A DNA stretch of 24,317 nucleotides from positions 1-24,317 of the forward strand of contig JALSHL010000088.1 of the NCBI GenBank assembly GCA_026982255.1. The letters are read 5' to 3'. Under the pieces are notes generated by a model, which saw nothing but the letters and a program-made list of their open reading frames with translations, ran no database searches and had not been told where the DNA came from. The translations under genes and the position numbers were made by a program. This DNA comes from Paracoccaceae bacterium. Its GTDB lineage: Bacteria; Pseudomonadota; Alphaproteobacteria; Rhodobacterales; Rhodobacteraceae. This document shows, piece after piece, positions 6,451 to 14,273 of the stretch; position 1 is the first letter of the stretch, and each line of letters opens with the position of its first letter.

Positions 6451-8100
6451 TCAATCCTGTGTGCGCGCGGGGGCGGCAGGGGCCGGGCTTTCCTCCCGTT
6501 CCAGAACCTCCGCCACTGAATCCGCGAAACCGATGCCGGCCTCCTGATAGATGCAATAGACCTCCTGCGCACCGGCGGCGAGCAGTTTCGCGTTTTCCTC
6601 GGGATAACGTGCAATCGCGATGGTTTTTCCGGCGAAACCTATATTTTCCAGTTCTTTCAGCGCATCCAGACTGGCCTTGAGGTTCGGCACCGCCAGCAGG
6701 ATCACATCCAGATGCCGGATATTGTCGCCGATACTGTCCCAGAAATCGGGATCGCTCGGATCGCCGGCAAAGACCCTGCGGCCTTCACCGCGCAGCTTTT
6801 CCACGGTTTCGCGGTCGAAATCGAAGCCGATGACCTGTCCGCCATACCGTTCATGCACCCGTTCGTAGGTGCTGGCCCCGATACGGCCCAGCCCGAAAAC
6901 CGCGATCCGGGCAGCGCACAGGTCCTCGACCGGCACCGGCGGGGGACCGTCCGTGCGCTGGAACCGCATCCAGAACGCCTTGAACCGGCGATACAGGGGA
7001 TCGTCGTAGCGGTTGATCACCGCGGCAATGGCAAAGGACAGCGACAGCGCGATAGCCAGCACCACCAGCCATTGCTCGCCAATCCAGCCGTTCTTTGCGC
7101 TGATGGCGGCGACGATCAGGCCGAACTCGCTGAAGTTGGTCATGTAAATGCTGGCGAACAGCGACGTGCGCGCCCGTTTGCCGAACCAGACCATCAGCAG
7201 GAAAAACAGTGCCGATTTCAGGAACACCATAGGCACCAGCGCCAGCGCCACCAGTGCCGTATCGACCGACAGGTAACCGGACATGCCGATCCCGAGGAAA
7301 AAACCGACCAGAAACAGGTCTTTCAGACTGTACATGGATTTGGCCATCTCGCCCGCCTTCGGAAAGGGCGACAGCAACATTCCGATCACCAGCGCCCCCA
7401 GATCGCCCTTGATCCCGACCAGCTCGAACAACTCTGCCCCGCCGAGGGCCAGAAACAGGCCATAGAGGATCAGCAACTCGCTATGCCCGACCCGTTGCAG
7501 CACGAAAGCGAACAGCCGCCGCAGCGGTATTAGCAACACCAGAAACACCGCCCAGACGGTCGGCAGCTTGCCGGTTGACGCCGCCAGGAAAATCACGGCC
7601 AGAATATCCTGTATAATCAGGATGGTCATGGCCAGTTGCCCGTGCGAGGCGTTGACCTCCTCGTTTTCCTGCAAGGTTTTGACCACGAATACCGTGGAGG
7701 AGAAACTCAGCGCAAAGCCGATGACCAGCACGGTGGACAGGCCGCTGCCCTGCAGATAGGACACGGTGGTAAACACCGCCCCCAGCAGCAACACAACAGC
7801 CCCGAGCGCCAGCGTTACTCCGGTTGTATGTAGCAGCGTGATCGCCACCACCGGCGCATTGGCCAGCACACGGGGGTTGAGCTTCAGCCCGATAGTGAAC
7901 AGCAGCAGCGTAATGCCCACATCGGACAGCTTCTCCAGCGCCTCCGACCCGGAAAACCCCATCAGGTTGAGCGAAAACCCCGCCACCAGATAGCCCACCA
8001 GCGGCGGCAGCCCCGTGCGTGACGCGAGGAACCCGAACAGGAACGACAGGGTGATCCAGCCGATCTCTCCGGTTGCGATATCTGCCCAGCCCAGTTCCAT
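6451..8100 (-). CDS. Kef-type monovalent cation:proton antiporter (CPA2) with RCK domain
   Basis: A 549-residue inner-membrane protein. Residues about 10-365 form the multi-helix CPA2 exchanger region, with TGLPPLVGYLVAG near the N-terminus, LSFSSTVFVVKTL (131-143) and IIQDILAVI with D165, matching the Kef/YbaL transport core. Residues about 396-510 form a TrkA-N/RCK nucleotide-binding domain with GLGRIG (403-408, GxGxxG) and an acidic D428 after the second strand, consistent with NAD(H) or similar ligand gating. No TrkA-C domain follows; the tail is Pro/Ala-rich. It likely exchanges K+ or Na+ for H+ in pH or osmotic homeostasis. GGAG lies 8 bp before ATG 8100. It follows the ThiE-like gene by 39 bp, same strand. 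Confidence 0.9.
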   Translation of the reverse strand: MELGWADIATGEIGWITLSFLFGFLASRTGLPPLVGYLVAGFSLNLMGFSGSEALEKLSDVGITLLLFTIGLKLNPRVLANAPVVAITLLHTTGVTLALGAVVLLLGAVFTTVSYLQGSGLSTVLVIGFALSFSSTVFVVKTLQENEEVNASHGQLAMTILIIQDILAVIFLAASTGKLPTVWAVFLVLLIPLRRLFAFVLQRVGHSELLILYGLFLALGGAELFELVGIKGDLGALVIGMLLSPFPKAGEMAKSMYSLKDLFLVGFFLGIGMSGYLSVDTALVALALVPMVFLKSALFFLLMVWFGKRARTSLFASIYMTNFSEFGLIVAAISAKNGWIGEQWLVVLAIALSLSFAIAAVINRYDDPLYRRFKAFWMRFQRTDGPPPVPVEDLCAARIAVFGLGRIGASTYERVHERYGGQVIGFDFDRETVEKLRGEGRRVFAGDPSDPDFWDSIGDNIRHLDVILLAVPNLKASLDALKELENIGFAGKTIAIARYPEENAKLLAAGAQEVYCIYQEAGIGFADSVAEVLEREESPAPAAPARTQD

Positions 8101-8139
8101 CCTGCCTCCGGTATGCCGGAAAATGCCCGTTGCGGGCGG

Positions 8140-8766
8140 TTACTTCAGCGCATCCATGACGCGCTTCACCGCCGCAACCGCGCCGGCCTCGTCGCTCCAG
8201 ATTTCCTCGCCCACGGTCAGGAAGTCGATATATTCCTTGACGCCCCTGATGCCGTCCTCCGTGGCGTTACCCTCGGCCACCAGCGGCACCTCGATCATCT
8301 GGGACCACCAGCGGAACAGCTCCACCTCCGCCACCTCGCCGGAGCCGAGCGCCCCCGCCGCCAGCGGGCCGAAGGAAATGTAATCCGTCCCGATCTCCGC
8401 CGCCGTCAGCCCCGCGTGCTTCGAGGCGCCGCAAAACGCGCCGACAATGGCGTCGTTTCCCAGCTCCTTGCGGGCCTCGCGCACATGGCGCGCCCCGTCG
8501 GTCAGATGCACCCCGTCGAGGCCGAGCGGCTTCACCATGCGGAAATGGTCGTCGATCACAATCGCCACATCGACTCCGTGGCAGACCTCGCGCAGCGTGT
8601 CGGCGGCACGGGTCAACGCGCGTTCGTCCGTTGTGGCCATGGCAATGCGCACACAGACCACCGGTGCGGCCTCCAGCACGGCCCGAAGCTCCGGCGCAAA
8701 TGCCTCCGGCTCGAAAGCGGGGGGCGTGGCAAGATAGATCTGTGCGGGTTCGATTTCATCGGTCAT
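8140..8766 (-). CDS. Thiamine-phosphate-synthase-like (ThiE/TenI family) protein
   Basis: A 208-residue TIM-barrel protein related to ThiE, which joins the thiazole and pyrimidine phosphates of thiamine. Recognisable blocks are VAIVIDDHFRMVKPLGLDGVHLTDG (67-91), VGAFCGASKHAGLTAAEIGTDYISFGP (108-134) and a C-terminal PLVAEG. Several ThiE hallmarks are weak: the usual N-D of the NDR-type motif is I-D-D, the threonine-rich pyrophosphate loop after GP is replaced by LAAGALGSG, and the late Gly-Gly phosphate motif reads AEGN. It may therefore be a paralogue with another role, or a TenI-like protein. It precedes the antiporter gene and lacks other thi genes nearby. Genome annotation pipelines would probably call it thiamine phosphate synthase. 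Confidence 0.7.
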   Translation of the reverse strand: MTDEIEPAQIYLATPPAFEPEAFAPELRAVLEAAPVVCVRIAMATTDERALTRAADTLREVCHGVDVAIVIDDHFRMVKPLGLDGVHLTDGARHVREARKELGNDAIVGAFCGASKHAGLTAAEIGTDYISFGPLAAGALGSGEVAEVELFRWWSQMIEVPLVAEGNATEDGIRGVKEYIDFLTVGEEIWSDEAGAVAAVKRVMDALK

Positions 8767-8927
8767 GGGGCGCTCCGGTTGTTTGCAGCGGTTTTACGGG
8801 GGCAGGGGGCAAAGGTCCAGAATTTCATCGCCTGCGCCATCCGGTTTGCGATCGCCCGCGTTGCGCTGCGTCATCCTGCCACAGCAAGTCGGCGGATGGG
8901 GCCTTTTAACCCCTGTCGGGAGATACT

Positions 8928-8953
8928 ATCATATTCACGATCATGAATATGAT
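8928..8953 (+). promoter_or_regulatory. SqrR/BigR-type operator before the YeeE/YedE genes
   Basis: A perfect 10-bp inverted repeat, ATCATATTCA (8928-8937) and TGAATATGAT (8944-8953) around 6 bp, contains ATTC-N8-GAAT (8933-8948). As I recall, that is the consensus bound by the sulfide/persulfide-sensing ArsR-family repressor SqrR (BigR) in alphaproteobacteria. It ends 13 bp before the chosen start codon and covers a possible -10 (TATCAT, 8927-8932), a position suited to repression. The regulator gene itself is not in this window. Confidence 0.7.
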
Positions 8954-8966
8954 GAAAGGACATCCC

Positions 8967-9527
8967 ATGACATGGAACTGGAAAACCGGCGGCGTTGCGC
9001 TGGGGCTTGCGATTTTTATCGCTGTGCTCCTCGTCAAGCCGATCGGTGTATCGACCCAATTTGTAATCTTCGATGCGATGGTCGCGGACAAGATCAATCC
9101 GGACCTCATCACCCCGACGGATGATGGCGGCTGGACCTCGACCAACGCCTATCTGGCCAAAAGCGACGGCAAATACGCCAAGAACGCGGCCAACCCGCTC
9201 AACTATTCCTTCATCTTCGTTCTGGCGATGATGGCGGGCGCGGGGATCTCGGCCTGGCTGCGCGGTGGCAACGGCAAGGAAGACAACCGCATTCCCGCCC
9301 TGTGGCGTGCCAACTTCGGCGATGCGGCGTGGAAACGGAACCTCGCGGCCTTCGGCGGCGGTTTCATCGTGCTTTACGGCGCGCGTCTGGCGGGGGGCTG
9401 CACCTCCGGCCACATGATGTCCGGCCTGATGCAGACCGCCCTGTCCGGTTACATCTTTACGGTCGGCGCATTTGCGGCGGCGATCCCCGTTGCCATGATG
9501 ATGTATAAAAAGGATGTGGAACTATGA
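8967..9527 (+). CDS. YeeE/YedE family sulfur transporter, first half-size protein
   Basis: A 186-residue inner-membrane protein of the YeeE/YedE (DUF395) family, whose members import thiosulfate or other reduced sulfur through conserved cysteines. The signature ARLAGGCTSGHMMSG carries C145 in the membrane core. An unusual loop rich in charged residues (about 40-78) separates the first helix from the rest. I place the start at ATG 8967, preceded by AAAGGA (8955-8960). The in-frame ATG at 8943 lies inside the operator palindrome and has no ribosome site. It overlaps the next gene by 4 bp (ATGA), and the two halves probably act together. Sulfide-dependent control is inferred from the operator. 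Confidence 0.88.
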   Translation: MTWNWKTGGVALGLAIFIAVLLVKPIGVSTQFVIFDAMVADKINPDLITPTDDGGWTSTNAYLAKSDGKYAKNAANPLNYSFIFVLAMMAGAGISAWLRGGNGKEDNRIPALWRANFGDAAWKRNLAAFGGGFIVLYGARLAGGCTSGHMMSGLMQTALSGYIFTVGAFAAAIPVAMMMYKKDVEL

Positions 9528-10111
9528 CCATTTTTCTCGCACTCGTAGTCGGCGGCCTGTTCGGTTTCGTTCTGGACCGGATCGGCGTTACCAACCCCTC
9601 GATCATGGGGCGCATGCACGCGCTGATGAATCTGGCGGTCATGAAGACCATCCTGCTGGCAATCGGCGTCGGCTCCATCCTGATGTTCGGCGGCCAGATG
9701 GTTGGCCTCGTCGATGTGGGCCACATGTCGGTCAAGACCGCCTATATCGGCGTTTTCGTCGGTGGTTTGCTGCTCGGCACCGGCTGGGCCGTATCGGGTT
9801 ACTGCCCGGGCACCGGCCTTTCCTCGGCAGCGGGCGGACGGCGCGACGCGCTGTATTTCATCGCTGGCGGCCTGCTGGGCGCTGCGGCCTATATGGTCAC
9901 CTACCCGTCGGTCAAGGCCATGGGCCTTCTGGAAAAAATCGGCGGTGGCAAGGTCACCATCGGCACGGTTCCGGGATCCGGCTATGACGGTCTGACCGGT
10001 CTGCCGGGCGATGTTCTCGGCATTGTTCTGGGGCTGGTCTTCGTGGTTGTGGCCTTCGCCCTGCCGGAACGTCCGCGCAAGGGCGAGCCGGTTCCTGTCG
10101 CGGCGGAATAA
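9524..10111 (+). CDS. YeeE/YedE family (DUF6691-type) transporter, second half-size protein
   Basis: A 195-residue membrane protein complementary to the preceding one. It has about five hydrophobic segments and the signature GWAVSGYCPGTGLSSAAGGR with C94, the second conserved cysteine site of YeeE/YedE transporters. In full-length YeeE the two cysteine motifs occur in one chain; here they are split between two overlapping genes, the arrangement known from sulfur-oxidation and bigR-linked operons. The segment about 140-160 (GGGKVTIGTVPGSGYDG) is a soluble loop. A strong terminator starts 18 bp after the stop, so this is a two-gene transcript. Confidence 0.87.
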   Translation: MTIFLALVVGGLFGFVLDRIGVTNPSIMGRMHALMNLAVMKTILLAIGVGSILMFGGQMVGLVDVGHMSVKTAYIGVFVGGLLLGTGWAVSGYCPGTGLSSAAGGRRDALYFIAGGLLGAAAYMVTYPSVKAMGLLEKIGGGKVTIGTVPGSGYDGLTGLPGDVLGIVLGLVFVVVAFALPERPRKGEPVPVAAE

Positions 10112-10129
10112 TCCGCACTACACTACCGG

Positions 10130-10161
10130 AAGGGCCGCGGGGATATCCTCGCGGCCCTTTT
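10130..10161 (+). terminator. Intrinsic terminator of the YeeE/YedE operon
   Basis: AAGGGCCGCG (10130-10139) pairs with CGCGGCCCTT (10150-10159), with the palindromic GGATATCC in the loop region, followed by TTTT. It lies 18 bp after the second transporter gene. Confidence 0.85.
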
Positions 10162-10266
10162 GCATGCCGGCAGCTATCGGGGACAGCGGAGGGGATCGAT
10201 ACCGGCACGAGGCCCCTCTGGCGGGTTTGCGCCATGCTACCGCAGGAGCAGGCCCCGCCCCTGACA

Positions 10267-10294
10267 AAAAAGGCGACCCGCGGGTCGCCTTTTT
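10267..10294 (-). terminator. Palindromic terminator after secG, possibly bidirectional
   Basis: A perfect 28-bp palindrome with 14-bp arms (AAAAAGGCGACCCG and its complement) lies 10 bp beyond the secG stop. Read on the minus strand it is a GC stem followed by six T. Read on the plus strand it ends in five T, so it could also back up the YeeE/YedE terminator. Confidence 0.85.
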
Positions 10295-10304
10295 ATCAGT
10301 CTTG

Positions 10305-10700
10305 TCAGTTGCCTGCGGGCGGTGTCGCCGGTTCGCCCGTCGGGGCGGGGGGCACGGTCGGCGCGTCGCTCGGGACCGGCGGAACTAGCGAGCCGCTGCT
10401 CAGGTCCGGTGTCAGGCTGTTGTTGGCCGGCGCGCCCGGCGTTTCAACGCCGAGCCGGTCGATCACCGAATCCTGAGCGGCCTTCTTCGCCGCGATCACT
10501 GTCAGCGATAGGCTGGTGATCATAAAGGCCACGGCCAGTATCCACGTCAGCTTGGTCAGCGCATTGGCCGCTGCACGGCCCGAAACCGCACCGTCGCCGC
10601 CACCCATCCCGAGGCCGCCGCCCTCGGAACGTTGCAACAGAACAACCCCGATCAGGCCGAGGGCCAGAATCAGATGGATGGATAGGACGATATTTTCCAT
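10305..10700 (-). CDS. secG: Preprotein translocase subunit SecG
   Basis: SecG is the small accessory membrane subunit of the SecYEG channel. The 131-residue product has helix 1 (ENIVLSIHLILALGLIGVVLL), the conserved cytoplasmic loop QRSEGGGLGMGGG, and helix 2 (TWILAVAFMITSLSLTVIA). The C-terminal tail from about residue 85 is Pro/Ala/Thr-rich (PPVPSDAPTVPPAPTG), which makes the protein longer than the roughly 75-110 residues of many SecG proteins; such tails are low-complexity and variable. It follows the RND pump by 93 bp on the same strand but probably has its own promoter and ends at a strong palindromic terminator. Confidence 0.94.
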   Translation of the reverse strand: MENIVLSIHLILALGLIGVVLLQRSEGGGLGMGGGDGAVSGRAAANALTKLTWILAVAFMITSLSLTVIAAKKAAQDSVIDRLGVETPGAPANNSLTPDLSSGSLVPPVPSDAPTVPPAPTGEPATPPAGN

Positions 10701-10752
10701 GGCCTGCGTCTCTTTTTCGTAAATTCAAGCGCCCGATGCGGACGGTCGGCAC

Positions 10753-10781
10753 CTTCTAGCGAAGTTGAACGGGGTTGTCGA
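10753..10781 (-). promoter_or_regulatory. Putative secG promoter
   Basis: On the minus strand TCGACA (10781-10776, 5 of 6 to TTGACA) and TAGAAG (10758-10753, 4 of 6 to TATAAT) are 17 bp apart, in the gap between the pump gene and secG. This would allow secG expression independent of the efflux genes. Confidence 0.35.
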
Positions 10782-10793
10782 TTGCAATCTTGC

Positions 10794-13700
10794 TCATTCC
10801 GCCGCCTGCACCGGATCATCGACAGCAACCGGTTTCGGCGCGGTTTTTTCGCTCCAGTCGATCTCGGCCGCTTTCATCTTGCGGGCCTTGCGCGCCAGCC
10901 GCCGGTCGCGCCGGATCGGGTGGTTTTTCGGCAGGAAGAGCACCACCAGCGCCGTATAGGCCCCGCGCGATACCCAAACCCGCAGCGCCAGCAGCGCGGG
11001 GGTAATAATCAGCGTCAGGAAGGTGGCGAAGCCCAGCCCGAAAACCACCGCCGTTGCCAGCTGTTTCCACCACAGCGAGGTCGGCGTGTTGATCGAATAG
11101 CCGCCGTTGATGAAATCCAGCGACAGGCCGAACATCATCGGCGTCAGACCGGCCATGGTGGTGATGGTGGTCAGCAGCACGGGGCGGATGCGGGCCTCGG
11201 CCGTGCGGGTGATCGCCTCCAGCTTCGGCATATAGCGGCTGAAGTCCTGATAGGTGTCGATCAGCACGATATTGTTGTTCACCACGATCCCCGCCAGCGC
11301 CACGATCCCCACACCGGTCATGATAACGGAAAACGGTTGCTGCATCACCATCATGCCCAGCAGCACACCGGCGGTGGACAGCACCACGGCCACCAGCACC
11401 AGAACCGAGTTGTAGAAGGAATTGAACTGCATCAGCAGGATGATGAACATCAAGGCCATCGCCGCCACACCGGCCCCCTGCAGGAAGGCCATCGATTCCG
11501 CCTGGTCTTCGGCATCACCGACAAACTCCCATGTGACCGAGGCGGGCAGGGGCGTGGTTTCCTCCAGCCAGCTGGTGATCTCGGCGATTTTCTCGTTGGC
11601 ATTCACGCCGTCCTCGACACCGGCCAGAATGTCGAAATAGCGCTTGTTTCCGGCGCGCTTGATTTCCGCCAGTTTCGGCACCGGCTCGCGGGTGACGAAA
11701 TTCGACAGCGGCACCAGCCCCTGCGGCGTGCGCACCCGCAGCGTGTCGAGTGTCGACAGCAGGCGGTCCTTTTCGGGGAAGCGCACGCGGATGGCGACCT
11801 CGTCATCGGACGTGGCGGTGCGCATGGTGCCCAGTTGCAGGCCGCGCGTCACCAGTTGCACCATGCCGCCGACGCTGGCGACATCGGCGCCGTAGCGTCC
11901 GGCCTGCTGCACATCGACGTTGATCTTCCAGTCGATACCGGGCAGGGGCAGGGTGTCGTCCACGCCGCTCAGCCCCTGCATCGTGTCGTATTTCGCCCGC
12001 ACGGTTTTCGTCGCGGCCAGCAGGTCGTCCCAGTTGTCACCCTTGACCCGCAGATGCACCGGCTTGGCCGAAGCCGGCCCCATCGCCTGTTCCAGAATCT
12101 CGACCTTGATCCCCGGAATTCTGTCCAGCCGCTCGCGGATCTGCGCCAGAATATAATTCCCGTTGCCCTCCTCGCCCCAGGCGTTGCGTTCGTCCCAGGG
12201 GGCCAACTCGATCTGCACCTGTCCGATGGCATCCTGCGGCGAGGTCGCCCCGCCCGTGTTCTGGTTCAGCCCGCCGGAACCGGCAAAGGCAAAGATCGAC
12301 TCGACGCCGCGGATGCCCATGATGGCGCTTTCGACCTCGCCGACCATCCGGTCCTTTTCCGCCAGCGACAGGTTGCCCCGCGCGCGAACAAAGGCGATGG
12401 CCCGTTCCGGCTCGGTATCGACGAAAAACTCCACCCCGAGGTTGTTTTTCTGGTAGGTGGCGAAAATCCCGCCGATCAGCAGCGTGGTCAGCACGATGGA
12501 CACCACCGGCATCACCGGATTTCCGGCGATGAAATGGGTGAAATGCCCGAACCATGTGCGCTTGTAGGCGGTTTCGCCCACGGGTTCGACGGCCGGTTTT
12601 TTCAGCGCGTGAATGGTGATCGACAGGGCCATCATCGCCACCACCAGCACAGCGGACCCCGCCAGCAATCCGGCAGAGCGGCTCAGGAACACTCCCGCGA
12701 CCGCCAGCCCGAAGGCCGCCAGCACCAGCAGCAGGCGCATGAAGAATCCGGTTTTCGCGCGCAGGAACCCGGCCCAGACATCGAACCGGTGCGAAATCCG
12801 CCCCGCCACCCCGCCGACCACCGGCAGGAAAATCAGCGCGACGACCAGCGAGGCCGACAGCACGAAAATCAGCGTCACCGGCAGGTTGCGCATGAACTGC
12901 CCGGGCAGGCCGGGCCAGAACAGCATCGGCAGGAAGGCCGACAGCGTGGTCGCGGTCGAGGATACAATTGGCCAGAACATCCGGCTGGCCGCATCGCGAT
13001 AGGCACGGAACGGCCCGACGCCGCGCCGGATCTCCTGATCCGCGTATTCCACCACCACAATCGCCCCGTCCACCAGCATCCCCACCGCGAGGATCAACCC
13101 GAACATCACGATGTTCGAGATGGAAATATCCATCACCGCCAGCAGAGCGAAGGTCAGCAGGAACGAGGTCGGAATGGCAAATCCCACCAGCAACGCCGAC
13201 TGGATGCCCAGTGAGGCCAGCACCACGATCATCACCAGCGCAATCGCCGTCAGCACCGAGGCCTCCAGCTGGCTCACCATGTCCTCGACGTTCTTGGAAT
13301 TGTCCATCGAGACATTGACACTGACCGCCTGCCGCATGTCCTCGGGCCAGCTGGCGACCACCTCGTCCACCACCTGCCGGACCTCGGCCACCGTATCGAT
13401 CAGGTTGGCGCCCTTGCGTTTGACGATCTGCAGGGCGACGGTCGGCTGGTTGTTGTAGCGCGATGTGCCGACCGCATCCTCGAAGGTCAGGCGGATATCG
13501 GCCAACTGGCCCAGCGTGATCACGCTGTCGCCGTTCTTTTTCACCGGCAGCCCGTAAACATCGGAAGGATCGTCGAAGGCCGAGGGGATCTTGATCGAAT
13601 AGGCGCCGGAGCCGACCTCCACCTCGCCCGCGGCGATCAGCTTGTTGTTGTTGTTGACCACAGCCAGCAATTCACCGGCGGTGACGTTGTAGGCCTCCAT

Positions 13701-14273
13701 CTTCAGCGGGTCGATCAGCACTTCCAGCATCTCGTCGCGCTGGCCGGTGATACCGGCCTCCAGCACACCCTTGACCGATTCCACCTCGGCCTGCAAATCC
13801 TTGGCGACGCGCAGCATGGTGCGTTCGGGGATATCGCCGGACAGCGAGATCACCAGCACCGGAAATTCGGAAAAATTGATCTCGTTGATCGAATATTGCC
13901 CGACATCCTCGGGCAACAGCGACTCCGCCGCCGCCACCTTGGCCCGCACATCGGCCAGCGTCGCGTCGCGGTCCCAGTCGAGCGGGAATTCCAGAATGAT
14001 ACCGGCATAATTCTCGGCCGCCGTGGCGCTCAATGCCTTGAGGCCGGTGACATCGGCCAGCGCGGTTTCCATCGGGCGCACCAGCAGCTTTTCCGAATCC
14101 TCCGCCGAAATCCCGGGGTAGGGGATGGAGATGAACAGGAACGGCACGTCGATATCCGGCTCGCCCTCCTTGGGTAGGGTCATATAGGCATAGACACCGG
14201 CCAGCACCGACATGACCACAAGGGTCATGATCATGCGGGCGTTATGGCTCGCCCAGCTGACGAGCCGGTTCAT
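10794..14273 (-). CDS. RND efflux pump, inner-membrane permease (HAE1-like)
   Basis: A 1159-residue proton-driven RND transporter, longer than the usual 1030-1050. It begins with the typical N-terminal helix and LPKEGEPDIDVP, and has the helix-4 region GLILAVGMLVDGAIVVVEYADQ (D402, G403), where AcrB has two adjacent aspartates, and the helix-10 region GIVVNNNIVLID (N999-N1001), where AcrB has a lysine. Variants of this kind occur in other RND groups, so loss of activity need not follow. Residues about 512-556 add two hydrophobic segments between the two halves, and a charged tail of about 45 residues ends the protein. Its start overlaps the adaptor's stop (ATGA, 14270-14273). No outer-membrane TolC-like gene is present here. 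Substrate unknown. Confidence 0.92.
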   Translation of the reverse strand: MNRLVSWASHNARMIMTLVVMSVLAGVYAYMTLPKEGEPDIDVPFLFISIPYPGISAEDSEKLLVRPMETALADVTGLKALSATAAENYAGIILEFPLDWDRDATLADVRAKVAAAESLLPEDVGQYSINEINFSEFPVLVISLSGDIPERTMLRVAKDLQAEVESVKGVLEAGITGQRDEMLEVLIDPLKMEAYNVTAGELLAVVNNNNKLIAAGEVEVGSGAYSIKIPSAFDDPSDVYGLPVKKNGDSVITLGQLADIRLTFEDAVGTSRYNNQPTVALQIVKRKGANLIDTVAEVRQVVDEVVASWPEDMRQAVSVNVSMDNSKNVEDMVSQLEASVLTAIALVMIVVLASLGIQSALLVGFAIPTSFLLTFALLAVMDISISNIVMFGLILAVGMLVDGAIVVVEYADQEIRRGVGPFRAYRDAASRMFWPIVSSTATTLSAFLPMLFWPGLPGQFMRNLPVTLIFVLSASLVVALIFLPVVGGVAGRISHRFDVWAGFLRAKTGFFMRLLLVLAAFGLAVAGVFLSRSAGLLAGSAVLVVAMMALSITIHALKKPAVEPVGETAYKRTWFGHFTHFIAGNPVMPVVSIVLTTLLIGGIFATYQKNNLGVEFFVDTEPERAIAFVRARGNLSLAEKDRMVGEVESAIMGIRGVESIFAFAGSGGLNQNTGGATSPQDAIGQVQIELAPWDERNAWGEEGNGNYILAQIRERLDRIPGIKVEILEQAMGPASAKPVHLRVKGDNWDDLLAATKTVRAKYDTMQGLSGVDDTLPLPGIDWKINVDVQQAGRYGADVASVGGMVQLVTRGLQLGTMRTATSDDEVAIRVRFPEKDRLLSTLDTLRVRTPQGLVPLSNFVTREPVPKLAEIKRAGNKRYFDILAGVEDGVNANEKIAEITSWLEETTPLPASVTWEFVGDAEDQAESMAFLQGAGVAAMALMFIILLMQFNSFYNSVLVLVAVVLSTAGVLLGMMVMQQPFSVIMTGVGIVALAGIVVNNNIVLIDTYQDFSRYMPKLEAITRTAEARIRPVLLTTITTMAGLTPMMFGLSLDFINGGYSINTPTSLWWKQLATAVVFGLGFATFLTLIITPALLALRVWVSRGAYTALVVLFLPKNHPIRRDRRLARKARKMKAAEIDWSEKTAPKPVAVDDPVQAAE

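Noticed and set aside
8943..8966. ATG at 8943 as start of the first YeeE/YedE gene
   Set aside because: It lies within the operator palindrome and has no ribosome site, while ATG 8967 has AAAGGA at the right distance.
13065..13076. Helix-4 Asp-Gly in the RND pump read as an inactive proton relay
   Set aside because: VDG at this site is common in active RND groups such as the heavy-metal pumps, so inactivity cannot be inferred.
10782..13214. 810-codon open frame on the plus strand, rich in His, Gln and Arg
   Set aside because: It is antisense to the RND pump, which has clear family motifs; the His/Gln/Arg-rich, domain-free translation is typical of a shadow frame in GC-rich DNA.
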